A stretch of 64,000 nucleotides of DNA from Phoronis australis (Eukaryota; Phoronida; Phoronidae). Location: NCBI GenBank assembly GCA_002633005.1, contig NMRA01000242.1, positions 534,868 to 598,867 of the forward strand, in the 5' to 3' direction. Under the pieces are notes generated by a model that saw only the letters and a list, made by a program, of their open reading frames with translations, did not search any database and was not told the origin of the DNA. Positions 1 to 12,056 of this stretch are shown here, one piece after another. How positions within the stretch are numbered: the first letter of the stretch is position 1; each line of letters starts with the position of its first letter. A program made the translations under genes and the position numbers.

Positions 1-1176
1 TTTATGTCTACCGGAAGCATTGTTTGAATAGTATCATGGATTATGATATGTGCTCACCAGTGAGTGCTTTGGAAAATGAAAAAGGCTAATTTTTATAAGA
101 TGAGGGACTATACAAAAGGGCCACGGATTTTGCGTTAACCGTGAATCTATAAACTGCGTTTGTTTCCTAAAAGAGTGAGGATTCAATACGCAACTGAGTC
201 TTTGCACGCAACGTACTACTAAATCGCGGGTACGCGATTAGAGTCTGCTAAGTCGGGAGCGAATTTTTACAATCGGAAGGTTTGGCCGATTTCAACGCGA
301 GGCGAAAATGGCTACGAACAGATGTCAAAGTTAGCGACATTGGTTTTGTCTCGCCGTAATTTTGCAATAACTGCTGACATGGGAATGGTTTATATTTTCA
401 CAACTAAGATTTCCTTATTAAACGATCTATCTCAAGAAGGATATTTTCGTCTTGAAAGAGGGTTCGTCCTTTTTCCCAGGGTCACAAGAATAGTGAAGTG
501 TCCGCCGGTAAACTCATTAGGCCTAATAGAAGTTTCCAATGAAGCTTATCATGTATGCGAAAAACATTTTTAAGAATTCTACAGAACAAATTGAAAACAA
601 TATCATACTGGAGAATTTCTGTTTGCTCACCACGTTGCTGTGCCCGCGCATGAACAGCGGTAGGCTGGTCCATTTCAACAAAAACTTAAATGATCGACGA
701 TTTTTTTCGCTTGTACAGAAGGCAGCAAAAGGAGGACAGGGGTGGCACCAGTGGCAAAGGTTTAAGTATTCTAGATGACACAGTCCTGAATATTTGTAAC
801 AATGTGAGGGGGGCCGTTTCGAGCTGTAAACACAACTGTTCCCAAGTGAAGTTGGTCATTGATTCAGGCGCAAGGTCTTAATTTGCAAGGGTTGCTTATT
901 TTCGCGAGGCCTTTACTTCTAGCTTGATCTCATGGATAATGATTTGGAGCATTGTATCTTGACCCTCTTTGTTCGAGAAAGTGCCCTTACGGCAGCTGGT
1001 ATATTGAGATTTTCTAAATTTCTCCAACTTTCGCATGCCCTCGCTTAATTTCTATGGGTGTTGGTTTCCGAAATTACAAGATGGCATTTAGAATAGGCAA
1101 GTGGCACTGCGCACAAGACATTGAAAGATAAGCTACGAATTTGGACAGGACAGCTGAATTTTGAGCTCAATGCTCA
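1..1176. other. No gene recognised
   Basis: AT-rich sequence with only short, unconvincing reading frames. No domain, splice pattern or repeat family recognised. Confidence 0.5.
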
Positions 1177-1178
1177 TA

Positions 1179-1419
1179 CGCGCACCCAGCCTTTAAAATG
1201 GGGGCTCGACTTTCTGACGATGTGGATCTTTTACTAATAAAAAAGCGGGAGGACTAAATAAAAACAGGGTACCACGTTCAGAACTCTGAATTGTGTGTTT
1301 GCGCCTATTTAGGGGACTTTCTTCACGTTGTTCACGGACTTCTTGTTTCTCCGAGGCGGACCTTTTTGCCCACTTCGCCAAATGGGGGAGCTCCTTCAAG
1401 CCCCCCCTGGGTGCGCGCA
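1179..1419 (+). repeat. Short inverted-terminus element, family M1, copy 1
   Basis: About 240 bases that begin CGCGCACCCAG and end CTGGGTGCGCG, an inverted pair. The inside holds blocks shared with 5871-6101 and 63491-63722: GGGGCTCGA near the start, a run near 'actaaaaaa', and 'TTCGCC' plus 'GAGC' near the end. Related pieces sit inside the elements at 10829 and 23011. It is probably a non-autonomous DNA transposon (MITE). No target duplication could be read with confidence. Confidence 0.7.
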
Positions 1420-1789
1420 CGATGTTTACTTTTTATACTTCAGTCAAAAAAGCCATTCACAAATAGTGAAACTGCTTGGTTGCAATTTTGCCATTCACAG
1501 GCATTTGGTACGCATTTCAATAAAAATATAGTGCATTGCGTTTATTCACCTAAACACGGTCTCACGGTCTCAATCTCATTTGAGACAGGCCAAATACCAA
1601 AACAAGAACTCATGCAGTGGCCTGTAATTTAACACGAAACTTGTAGTGAAGCTTACAGAAAACAACAGCTTTGCATAAAATTACCTTTCTTTTTCTTCTT
1701 GCCGAGAGATCATCGTCAGATTGCTGTTTTCTTTTTCTTTCTTCGTCCTCTGCCTTTTCAAAGAGATACGTTTTGTCGGAACGTCTGGA

Positions 1790-2029
1790 GGAGGTTGCAG
1801 TGTGGCCTGGTTGATAAGTGCCCGCTTTCTTTACTCGAGGTCGTGGGTTCGAGTCCCACCAGGTCACACTGCTAAACCCTTGAGCCAGGTTTCTAGCTCC
1901 TCAGCTCGGTTTTAACCATATATTAATAAAGCATAAAAATATTTCCAGGTGATCAGTGCAATGGGCCCACATGCGAGGCCTGCGCACGTCTGGTACAACG
2001 TGTATCAGACCGCCGGCAATTATTATATA
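1790..2029 (+). mobile_element. tRNA-derived SINE, family A, copy 1
   Basis: A 240-base element between perfect 16-base direct repeats TGTCGGAACGTCTGGA (1774-1789 and 2030-2045), which are the target-site duplication. The head is tRNA-like: an A-box-like TGGCCTGGTTGATAAG stretch and a B box GGTTCGAGTCC that can transcribe with RNA polymerase III. The body (about 1870-2025) is closely shared with the minus-strand copy at 62712-62936, including the block around TGTATCAGACCGCC. It ends in a short TTATTATATA tail. It encodes no protein and would need a LINE for mobility. Confidence 0.9.
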
Positions 2030-2045
2030 TGTCGGAACGTCTGGA

Positions 2046-3794
2046 TGACTGTGAAAATCTCTTTCTGCTCTTTAAGTTTTATTTGAGCTTTAACAATTCC
2101 CCCGAGACAAGAAAAACGAGTATAACGCAGCGCTTTCTCACAAACCGACTTCTTGTCTTTAGTGGGGGAAGCAAATGTACCTCAGTTTTCGCGCAACGCC
2201 GTCTCTACGGTCACGCCTCCGTATTTCAGTGTCCTTAGGAGGCCTTTTGGCCTTTTAAAAGGTTCGTTGCAAGACATGCAACGTCTCTCACCGTCCATGT
2301 TAATACTGATCTGAATTGTTTCAACGTGTATAAATGTCTTAATTTGTAAGTCAGTATTATCGTGTTATCGTTGGTCTGCAAGACAAGAACAGTGACAGGC
2401 TATGTATTTAAAGACCACTTAATGAAATGGTTCAGTCGACTTTCGTACGAGATCATACATAAATTTATCAATTGGCAGGTAGATAATGACACTGAACAGA
2501 CACGTTTAGAAATAATACATTAGAATAACGTGCATAAAACTAGAAACTTATCAGTTACGTGTTGCAAACTGGGAGAAATTATAGTCCTAGGTTGCAAATG
2601 GCGGATAACGAATCATCCGGAACCCTAACTTAAAACCTTACAAACATTAAAATGTCAATTGTGTGCACAAAGACGACTAAATGTCACATCAAAGGCATTT
2701 ATTTTTATACAAACAATAATTCATTAAATACAATTAGTTTCAAGTAACGCCAATTAAAGACAAGTAATGGCGGCCCGCTAAGACATTGCCGTGGCATTTT
2801 GGAAACAAACATTCGATTGAAAAGACCGCAATTTCTCACCTTTGGCCTATTTAAAAGATTGAGGTCATGACGCCATGTCACCTACCGGGCGCGGTAAAAC
2901 TTGGAGCGTGTGCAGTGTAAAAATGTTGAGTTCATGATTTTAGGAACTGAACGAGAGGCTGCTCGAAGAAAAAGTTTGATAACGGGAGTATTTGTTCAAG
3001 TTGGAAGGAATTAAACACATCGACAACCTCCTAAGGTGTCTCTCTATGCGCAAAAGTATTTATAAAAATATGACTTTGATGTTTTAGTCGGTGCGAGGCA
3101 TAATTCGCAGAAAAGCTTCCGGCGTATGGAGCCCCTATAGGAGCTTCATCGCCTCAACTGGTAGGGCCAGCAGAGGCGATGGTCATTGCCTACCGCCTAC
3201 TAAGCCTACTGAAAGGGATTTTCAATGCCATCGGTCGGAAGCCCTCTGCCGACGACCGATTGAAATTGAAAGCAACTGTGCAAGTGGCAGCTCTATGGCC
3301 GTATTCATGGCACCGGAAACAAACACCGTCAAATCTGGGTAAAGAGTTGTCAGCCCGCACACCAGGAGACTGGCCAGCACCCTGTTGCTCTAAACGTTGA
3401 AAATATTGGTCCTACTTCAAGTGAAACTACCTTCAAGTTTCTCTATTCTTTTAGCCAAGGCATCAATCATAGTGACCATTTTATCGAGTTTATCAAAACT
3501 ATCAAGAGAGTGATGTGACTGCAATTATCTTCTGAGCTCAGTGTCTAAACGACGGGCGCGAACCCGTAGCTCGTCAAATGATTCCCCACTATTGCGTTCC
3601 ACAAAATGCTTTAGACCAAGTTTGACGTCACTTGACTGGAAACCAGACTTAAAGTGTACACAACATGACTCTAGTACCTCAAAATAAATTTTATTGTTAT
3701 ATCTTACTTGATTTCAGTGCCTTTAGTGCACAGCTAATAAAGAAACACGCAAAAATTGAAAAATAATAATTATGTACAACGTCATGGGTTGAAC
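2046..3794. other. No gene recognised
   Basis: Short overlapping frames near 3091-3400 lack any recognisable domain and have no second copy in the window. Otherwise featureless AT-rich sequence. Confidence 0.45.
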
Positions 3795-4414
3795 CTAAGT
3801 CGTTCGCCATGCTGTTCGGATCAGAGACAAAGTGTATAGAGTGAAGTGAAAGCAAAGTACATTTAGCGTCGAGAAGGTTCGTAGAGGGTTCAAAAGATGT
3901 GTTACCGGAGGCTGCAGCAACAGCAGACAGGCGGAGAACGTCTCGGTGTTCCGAAGGACACCAAAGTTTCGCAGAAGTGGCATCGCTTCGTGCGCCGAAC
4001 GAGAGTGTGGGACCTCATCGTGGACCAAGCGATTCGGTCCGGGGCCACTCTGTGTTTTGCCCACTTTGAGGACTCGTGTTTCGACTCCAGTCAGAGGAGA
4101 TGTTACGATGAAGGCCTGGTTCAATAAAGGGCAATATTTATCATTCAGAAACATCGGCTCATAATTCAGGATCGTCTGTTGGATGACTGGGCTGACTCGC
4201 CGAGCCCGATGCCGCTTCTCTCGCGGGAGGATCCAGTTAGTAAGGCTCAAAGTAGAAAAGTACGCTGCCGGAAGCACATCAAACTTGTTCTCGCTTTCGT
4301 GCAACCCCATTTCCTCATCCTGGCCACCATTCCCGTACGTTTCTTCATAGTATTAATTCAATTCTTGCTCATAATCGTCGTCGCTTTCAAATTCACTGCT
4401 CTCCGCCATTGTTC
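3795..4414 (-). pseudogene. Convergent acidic reading frame opposite the THAP remnant
   Basis: On the minus strand an ATG at 4414 opens MAESSEFESDDDYEQELN, followed by one stop and then further open acidic sequence (YYEETYGNGGQDEE) merging with a 171-codon frame to 3795. The acidic N-terminus resembles in character, not in sequence, the start of the minus-strand gene in the Kolobok-like element at 13.7 kb. The lower half of the frame is largely the antisense of the THAP remnant. The motif GTCATGGGTTGAAC occurs inverted at about 3782 and 4451 and may mark element ends. No domain was recognised, so the coding status is an inference. Confidence 0.35.
3892..4110 (+). pseudogene. Broken THAP zinc-finger gene (transposase N-terminus)
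   Basis: Translation shows the start of a THAP (C2CH) DNA-binding domain, RCVTGGCSNS from about 3895. After a single-base frame change near 3950 it continues PKDTKVSQKWHRFVRRTR and later LCFAHFEDSCF. Together these give the Cys-x4-Cys start, the Trp of the core and the Cys-x2-His-Phe end expected of the family. THAP domains are known at the N-terminus of P-element and Kolobok-type transposases and in some host transcription factors. The frameshift and the lack of any downstream transposase make this a dead transposon remnant. It faces a minus-strand acidic frame that begins at 4414, the same layout as in the two intact-ended elements at 12.4 and 25.8 kb. Confidence 0.7.
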
Positions 4415-4459
4415 AATGCTAGTCACTGATCTCTTGTGTTCAACCCATGACGTCACATG

Positions 4460-5870
4460 GCGGGAAATGTGAAAATTGGCAAAATTGAAAGAAAAATCAA
4501 AATTTCGAGCTAATTGCACAAAATAAACATGGTTTTAGCTAAATTTTACGTCATACATTTAGTCTGTGGCCACCGGTAATTGAAAATGTGCAAAAATCCA
4601 TGGTGTGTACTGTTTAAAATGTGATTTTCGCACAAAGGGCAGCGCCTCTTTCGGAATAGTGCATGATCCAGGCTTTTCATTTGAACTACTAATTTCTCTA
4701 AGCGCCCATTGGGTAACGCTTTCATTTTTATCCTATCGAGAACTGTAGAGTTTTTCAACAATTTTCCCAACAGGCAATAGATCACCGTATCTAGAATTTA
4801 ATTTACTAAAAAACTCGTTTACAGGCAAATCAGATTCAAGCAATTCAGAGGCACTGCCCCCCAAAGAGCGCTTGTTTCAGTAAATCATCGTTTTGTAACG
4901 TAACCTGCAAACACTGAACTTCAATGTTGAAAGGAAATGCCTGCGCTATCACTATGAAAATGTGGGTAAGCGAACAAGGTCACTATGAACAACATTATCC
5001 CAGGAGTTCTCACTTGAAGATACATGTTTACTTTCAACACTGCTATAGAGTCGCCGGTCACAGCGGCAGATGACACCATTTTCATTTGAAAAGGAGACAA
5101 CTCGCCTATCAATGAAATCCCCGATGACATATTTTCATCACTTTTAGCGGAACATTCACCGAGAAACGATTCATCAGTCACAGTAGCTTTTGAAATATTC
5201 TATTTGAAATCCTTGAAATGGTTCTTACATACGAAATTAACATACTTGTTGACCAGTTTGTCAGAATCAAAGACTGTGTAAAAGGATAAGCAAACTCACC
5301 AAGTATGCTTAACGCCATTGCGAATTTCATTGGGCAGAAAATTCAGCAACTCACCATCCTCACACATTTGTCACACAGCGAATCCATGGCAAAGAATGAA
5401 ATGCAAAAAACATAAAGAATCTTAGAATCACCCCTATATTGTGAGATAACCTGACCTACTGCATGAAAATAGACTTGTTTATGAGATTAAAACACTCTCA
5501 ATACAAGTCACATCAGTTCACTTTCCTGTAGGGTAGGGCGTCATCCCGAAAAATTCCATTCTTCTTGGCCTGCACGAAGATCTGTTCCCGACACCACCGC
5601 GAACTTGTGACCACGGTAGTAGCAAATTAAGACATTGCCTGTTCATTTGAAAATCCTTACCCGTGCTGCAAGACCCAAATCTTGTAAAGTCACGTGGCAG
5701 TTCAATTTACCAGGCAAGGCCGTATCACGGCCATATTTTGTTAGACGTCGTCACCGAACAAAAGTTATCATAATTTCGAAACACGTTGGGCGTCAAATGT
5801 AACAAAGCAAGTCTCCAATGAACAAAAATGTGTATTTCACCTCGTCACGCATACATTTCAGTTCAGTTAC
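4460..5870. other. No gene recognised
   Basis: AT-rich sequence. Minus-strand frames at 4546 and 4921 have no recognisable domain. Confidence 0.45.
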
Positions 5871-6101
5871 CATGCGCGCACCCACGGGGGGAGGGGGTCG
5901 AACGAGCCCCCATTTGGCGAAGTGGGCAAAAAGGTCCTCCTCAGTGAAACAAAAACTCCGAGAAAACGTGGCAAAAGTTCACTAAAGAGACGCAGAGGCA
6001 CTGTGTACCCCGTTTTTTAGTCCTGCCGATATTTTGTCAGCAAAAGGTCCAAATCGACAGAAATTCGAGCCCCCCCTATTGAAGGCTTTGTGCGTGCATG
6101 G
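5871..6101 (-). repeat. Short inverted-terminus element, family M1, copy 2
   Basis: Same family as 1179-1419 in the opposite orientation: it begins GCGCGCACCCA next to a G-run, carries 'cccatttggcgaagtgggc', and ends near GTGCGTGCATG. Divergence from the other copies is clear, so the insertion is not recent. Confidence 0.65.
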
Positions 6102-6715
6102 TTACGCATGATAACGCTCAATTCCATGTAAGCAAAGGACGGAAACACACCTTCGAAGCCTGTCACTTGCGAAGTGTCCGACACATACAGTCGCGCCCGC
6201 ATGCTCACGTAACAAAGGCGCAATGAGACGCAACAAAGACATTAGCATAAAAATAAATGAAAAACAACAACTAAATAAGCATAACAATAAACGTACAGAT
6301 ACTAACGTCCCGTCACAATATAAAGCATCAGTGTACCTCAAAATGAAATTTCACTGTTATAACTGTTTTCAGACCAGTTAAGTTTAGTTCCTGTGTTAAC
6401 TTGCCAATATTGATGCTAGAAGTCTGATAACAGCTGACATTCAAGGGCTATACATGCTTTTCAAAGCATTTGTTAGGCCCTCTGTCTTGTAAACTGATGG
6501 ATTGTGTTCTTGATATAGTGGGTCTGAAAGGGGCTAGTCGTACACTCAAATTCCAACAAGGCGTAGGCCTACAAAAGAAAAAGGCAACTTTCATCAGTCT
6601 TCCCAGTCCTCCAGCCCTTTATTTAACCATTCGAGACCACACTACCGATAATACAAAGCCAAAATTCCCAGTGAGCTGAGATGTAACCTGCTACACCTTT
6701 ATCAATGCTGATAAA
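6102..6715. other. No gene recognised
   Basis: Nothing beyond short chance frames. Confidence 0.4.
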
Positions 6716-6793
6716 TCAGGAACACCAACTGAGAATCGAACCACATGTCTCTAGATTGCCGGTCTAGTGCTCTCACCACTGACCCGATATCTG
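6716..6793 (-). repeat. tRNA-like sequence (SINE head or tRNA pseudogene)
   Basis: Read on the minus strand it has an A-box-like TCAGTGGTGAGAGCAC, a 5-base anticodon stem CTAGA/TCTAG around a 7-base loop CCGGCAA, and a B box GGTTCGATTC. Position 33 of the loop is C rather than the near-universal U, and the acceptor stem is poor, so a working tRNA gene is unlikely. Confidence 0.5.
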
Positions 6794-8444
6794 TGCAATT
6801 ACTGTTTACAGCCAACTGTTAAGTCATACATCCCATGAGCGGCGATTCCCAGTTGGGGTTCCTGATTTTGCTGTGTTTATTTGATATATTTCATTACTGG
6901 CCAATCTAAGCGTCTACATATTTATTAATGCTCCAACTATCTGCCTTTGGCTGTAGACCTAACTCACGCGGCGGACATTAAAATTCAAAGCGAGGCTCAC
7001 TGTGGTAAACAAAGCGGAAATTTACATTGCGTGAGTTAAATGACCGGTCTTTCGAGTCCAACCTGGTTCTAAAATCTTAAAAATGTGTCGATAATTAACC
7101 AGAGACGTAGAAAAATACATTAGAGAACAAGTCAATGCACCAAAGAGTTGTCTGACGAAAGGGTATAAGTTTTTTTCGGAAAACTAGGTTCGAAACATAA
7201 AAAGTATATATGACCAAACAGCGGCGATCGTCACGGTAATGTTACGAATTAGGTAGCCTATTATGCTTCATGCAGGGTTATGTTTCTTCTTGTAAATTGT
7301 TGATAAAAATGCTTTCCACACAAACCAGGTCACCCGCTTGCATTGTTGACGAGTTGAAGATATATTCAACAGTGGTGGCTCATCGCATTTTGATGTCATG
7401 TGCAATTAGTCACATCTGGTTTAATTTGTTGATCAAAAGTATTAACATCAAGCATATAGCCTATGTACTGGTGAGATAGGGACTACTGAGACTAACAATT
7501 GATTTGTCATTGATCTGAAAGAATAACTGATGTTATTAAATATATTTTTTATTAAAGTAAAAAAACATACTGGTTATTGAAAATAACAATTATTTGACCA
7601 TTTTTTAAATTTTGAAAAAAAAAAAAATAAAAAAGAGCACAGCCTCAGAAATCGCTTTCGCATTATATCCAGGTTCTCATTCACTCCATTGCACATATTC
7701 ACAAGTAATTAACTGACCATCAATTCTGCTTTCATGGTTTTAATAATTCTTATACGTCTATTTCATGTGTTACGTTTCAAATATCAATCTGGACCAAGTT
7801 GAATTTTAAAATTAAAACGCCTAACTCCTTCGTCCAAAGCATAACCTTGTTTTTGAGCTCAATTTCAGTTAACTGCACTGAGCAAGCATAGTTATCATGT
7901 TTCTTCTGGGGCCTCGTTCATCTGCGGAAAGGTGCTTGTGTGCTTTCGTGAGAGGGGCATTTTTTCATCAAGTGAGGGGAAAATCTACCTCCCGATCATC
8001 ATCAATATCACACCCGCCCTGTGCTCTTTCAAATTGTCACCTGAGGGGATACAGGTGATTTGAACTTCGGAGACAACTTTTCAATCACTAGGGGAATTTT
8101 TGGGGCCTCGTGGGGGGAATTTCGGGGGATTTTTTGAGAAGGGAATAGGATATTCGGCCCCAAAATCGAGGGATTGAGGGCCCTGTCTTTTTTTGGAAAG
8201 AAACATGCATCATCTTTCAACCCGTAGTCATGAAAACACAGCTTGGCTGACCAAAGATTCTCCGGTCGTTGCTATGACGCTCGGCAACCGAGATGCGACA
8301 AAATATGATCTAACTTTCAGAAAACATTTATAAATTTTACAGGGACATATTTTCCTTCGTCGCGCGTATGGCAACGACCCAACGCTTCCGAATCTCAACG
8401 TCACCAGGGACAGACAGTTGAGTTTCCGTATTTTTTCTAGCCGT
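6794..8444. other. No gene recognised
   Basis: Includes an A-rich stretch at about 7612-7640. No domain or repeat partner was found in the window. Confidence 0.4.
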
Positions 8445-8815
8445 TCAAGCAACGCGGAATACAACCAGTAAGCCAATAAGCCGAGATATCGTAGCGAGCC
8501 TCGTTTTGGAACGCGCCTCCTGTCGGCGTGAATTAGGTCTATACCCTTTGCCTCTGAGGAGGTACCATTCATAGGTTATTGTCCTGTAATAATGATATGA
8601 CCATTCCCAAGATCCTACAATTTGAGAACCAGATTTCTCCACTGAAGGACAGGCATCAAATTTGATGCCTTTCCTGCACTCCCACGCCAGTATGTTTTCC
8701 ATTTTCTCGCAACAATCTTCGGTCCACCAACACTGCCCAAGTTTGCTTTCATTTAACCTGAGGCTGTCATCAGTCATCCACTGGTTTGTATTTAAGTGGA
8801 CTAGCCAGCTGGCTA
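8445..8815 (-). repeat. Dispersed repeat R8/48, copy 1, with protein-like frame
   Basis: A 110-codon minus-strand frame (start 8777) reads through KFDACPSVEKSGSQIVGSW and EWYLLRGKGYRPNSRR. A diverged copy in the same orientation lies at 48660-48897, where KFDAC, GSQIAGHWEWS and the following YRT/EW residues recur in shifting frames. Conservation of amino acids more than bases suggests both derive from a coding repeat. I do not recognise the family. The right edge of both copies contains GTCCACTTxAAxxCAAACCA on the minus strand. Confidence 0.5.
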
Positions 8816-9384
8816 GTAGAGTTTAGAGTCCCTAGTGATAGACGATGCTTTTCTTATAGCAATGAAAATCCACGAATAATTTTGCATTTCAAGGACAAAG
8901 TCTGAAAATTACCTGTAAGTAAATATCCAACCCACGACCATCGAGTGACAAACAGGGTCTATCCAACCACATTTACATTGCACTCAGTGTCAGTCACAAC
9001 ACTGATAGACCTAGGCCAGGACTAGACTACACTGCAGATTTTAGTCGACTAGAGCGCAACGATTATTATCAAATTCAGTACGTAATTTCCCCCAGGTAAT
9101 GGTTTCATCTAATTCTAAGAGTAATAGTTCAGCTCATTCAGGGAGAAGGATCGTCATCAAAATGTTCAAGAAAGGAATAAATTACCTAGCTAAGACGAAC
9201 TTCTCTTCTTCGAAGCAGTACCGGGAAGAGCTGACTTGTTGTCTCGAGTTGCCAAAAGGCCAAACCGCACAGCATAATGGATAACATTCGTTTGTTTTGA
9301 TCATGTAGATTTTAACGAAAATAAAAATAAAAATAAAACTAAAAGGAAAAACATGTACGACCTCATACTTACGAAAAGTTCTAG
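8816..9384. other. No gene recognised
   Basis: Short chance frames only. Confidence 0.35.
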
Positions 9385-9475
9385 TATCAGAGAATATGTT
9401 TCAATGGTTTTCATGCAGGTTTATGATGTTTTTAACACGTTTTAAAACGGATCATATGATTTTAACGTAAATAAG
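9385..9475. repeat. Short dispersed repeat, partner at 50763-50860
   Basis: About 90 bases sharing AGAATATGTTTCA, then GGTTTT/ATGCA, then ACGGATCATATGA with 50763-50860. No ends or coding content are defined. Confidence 0.5.
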
Positions 9476-9680
9476 AAAAAGCAAGGATTCCAGACCTGAC
9501 CCCTGAAAAACTCCACAAGTGACAGTCCTGAGACCAGAAAGAGTTTTTCCAAGTAAAACGCGTGGTGTGCGACCATGAAAATAATTAATGGGCCTACTCA
9601 GTCTACGTACAGTCTTGATTTCAAAGTGATAATTAAAGACTTTAATTGAACCACTATTTAATTTTCTAACCACTTAAGTG
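9440..9680 (-). pseudogene. LINE reverse-transcriptase fragment
   Basis: The minus-strand frame from 9673 carries LRTVTCGVFQGSGLESLLFL followed by IYV. This lines up with the conserved reverse-transcriptase block 'VTCGVPQGSVLGPLLFLIY' of jockey/CR1/I-type non-LTR elements. Two of the most conserved residues are changed (Pro to Phe, Val to Gly) and the frame is short, so this is a decayed scrap. The catalytic Asp-Asp block is absent. The clade cannot be fixed. Confidence 0.75.
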
Positions 9681-9689
9681 ACGGGTAGT

Positions 9690-10828
9690 ATGTATCTAGA
9701 ACTGTAAATCTAATCGAAGTTTTTACCCTGACCGGCAAAGCCCAGTTGCGAATAGCGGACACCGATTTCATTTCTTCGAATACCAAGTACCTTTGTGAGG
9801 AACGATTATATCTAATTATAATGATGCTATCTGGATTTTAATTCTGAGAAAAGGTACTCGTCTCTGTCTTGTCTGTTCCAAAATATTGAAAGCTTTGTAT
9901 CGTTGTGATTCGTCGATGATTTCGGTCCAGTGTCTGACTCCAGCTTCTGTGGCGGCCGAAGTAGTGACCTCAAATTATTTGCGTGCCATCCACCAATCCA
10001 TTTTAACTATTGACGTATCCGTGGATTGCATGCATTCTCACAAAATCTTGAACAAGAATAGACACGGCAATTGCTCAGTTCAGGCTGGTACTTTGCATCA
10101 GTTTCACGATATGACGATAAAGATAAGACATTTGTTGATCAAGAAAGTTTTTTTCCTCTAATTTATTACCTAAACGAAATTTGACGTAGCCCTCGCGATG
10201 AGTCAGGGTTGAACTCAGTAGCCGAGCGTTGGCTACGGGAGCTGCGACGGTACTTTACAAACTTATGATTATGCATTAAATACAATTCGTCATATGCAAA
10301 AAACAGGTAAAATTTGGAAAATAAACAATCAAGTTTGTATAAAAAGAACTACATTGGGAATCGAGAATTACCAAACAAAGTAACAACACATTTACGCCCA
10401 CGGTGATGTCCATATGTTTTCAAGGACAACATTCACGAATCGTTCCTGAACTGACACACAGGAACTCAAGTCACGGAAATAGACAGGAAAAGTCGATGAT
10501 TTTCCGATCTCTTCCGAAGTACAAAATTGCATTAAAAAGGCTTTTAGTTTGATAACAGAAAGCATTTGAACATTAAGTCATGTTACATATTACTTAATTT
10601 GGTATGTATTTTTAAGTTTTTGAACTAGATTGCCCTTTGAAATAAGGAATTTAAACGAGTGTAAATGGAATAAAAAAGAGAGGTAAATGCCTCAGGGCTG
10701 AGCCGGCAAGTGATTCTACAGAAGCACACTGGTTTTACCTGGACATTTGTGCTATGGTACATCTTTCTGTTGACGAAGACATCAGTAGCTCTTTGAATTT
10801 TGACGTGGGCGCAATCTATGGCTCCTAA
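9690..10828. other. No gene recognised
   Basis: A + strand frame at 9886-10161 has no domain. Nothing else identifiable. Confidence 0.4.
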
Positions 10829-11128
10829 CAGGGGCGTATCCAGGATTTTGAGTTAGGGGAGCCAGGGCACGGGAATAAACAGAATTCGCGCGCCCAGCCT
10901 AAAATGTGGGGACGCAGAGGCCTCGAATGTTTGGATGTTTGAGGTTGCGGACCTGCTGACTAAAAAAGGAACGGTAAACGGGGTTTGTTCAGTTTGTTCA
11001 GGGCCTATGCGTTGTTTATTCACCCCCGACTAGCCCCTGCTTTCGCGCACCCGAACTCCCAAATGGTATCTGGTAGAATTTTAGGGGAGGGGGGCATGGC
11101 TCCCTTGCCCCCCCTAAATCTGCCACTG
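10829..11128 (+). mobile_element. hAT-like non-autonomous element, family H, copy 1
   Basis: Begins CAGGGGCGTATCCAGG and ends CCTAAATCTGCCACTG, so the termini are CAG...CTG inverted repeats of the hAT type. It contains G-runs and an M1-like core near 10888. The family recurs, inverted, at 23011-23286. An 8-base target duplication could not be confirmed. Confidence 0.6.
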
Positions 11129-11579
11129 TCGAACACGTTCGGGAAACCTGAAATCAAATCAAAAACATCCCACCGACGATGACAGTAGTACTCTATGGAA
11201 CACAAAACCAAACGCACATGTTTTAAGTATACTGGAATGTCATGATTAGAGAAACGCTCCAGCACATGACACAAGCATTACCAGAGAGCATCTGCTACAC
11301 TTTAGACAAAGTCAAATGATTTTTACCCAGATGGCACCCGGTGGATGGGGGTCAGAGCTGCAGTTGAGTTGACATCATTTTATTCCGCCCTGCATAAGCA
11401 ATCCAAAAATTAATATTCTAAGTTGTCCATTGTCTGACACCAAGTTATTTATTTTTGTTTCAAAGCATGATATATGTACAAATATACCGGTGTGCAGGTG
11501 TGATATGTAATACAATTACAGAACCAGCGAAAAAAGATGAATTAAATTCAAACGTCCAAAATTGACACAAAAATCATCC
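11129..11579. other. No gene recognised
   Basis: Only short chance frames. Confidence 0.35.
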
Positions 11580-11587
11580 AACGTTGC

Positions 11588-11745
11588 AAATGACAGTCTA
11601 TTGCATGGGTGGCGCAGCACTGAAAAAAATAGAGGGGGGCTATAACTCCATCCCCTGTGTTGCACCGCACATAGACCATGGGCGGCCCGGCACTGAAAAA
11701 TGTGGGGCTATAGCCCCCAGCCCCCTATGGTGTGTAGCCCATGTA
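11588..11745. repeat. Two-unit G-rich tandem repeat
   Basis: Two diverged units of roughly 80 bases, each with GGCGCAGCACTGAAAAA or GGCCCGGCACTGAAAAA, then GGGGCTATA and a C-rich block. Confidence 0.5.
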
Positions 11746-11971
11746 TTGAAATATTTTAAGTGTATAAATTTATGTACTTTATAATAGGTAATAAAACAAT
11801 TTTTAATTGGCCAAACTATGAAATAGTACCTTTAAGCTTTTGCTTAAATACGAGAAAAAAATTATGTTGTATATTGATACTTTCTTGGAACACTGGGGAA
11901 AACCAAACAAAGCTATTTTAGTTGATATAGTGAAAAACATGATTTAGCCAATGGGATAAACTTGGGTTGTA

Positions 11972-12056
11972 CTGAAGCCCCCCTCGGCCCCCACACCCCT
12001 CGACTCACGACTCCCTCGACCCACAAACCCCCTTGACCCACGACCCACGACCTGTG
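11972..12056 (+). repeat. Minisatellite-like CGACCCACGACCC array, locus 1
   Basis: Loose repeats of CCCTCGACCCACGAC. The same array type occurs at 15468-15578. Confidence 0.6.

Noticed and set aside
6716-6793. Functional tRNA gene
   Set aside because: A and B boxes are present but the loop lacks U33 and the acceptor stem does not pair, so it is called tRNA-like only.
8919-8925. GTAAGT donors elsewhere as further Ig exons
   Set aside because: The upstream sequence lacks Cys-Trp-Cys spacing and is interrupted by stops.
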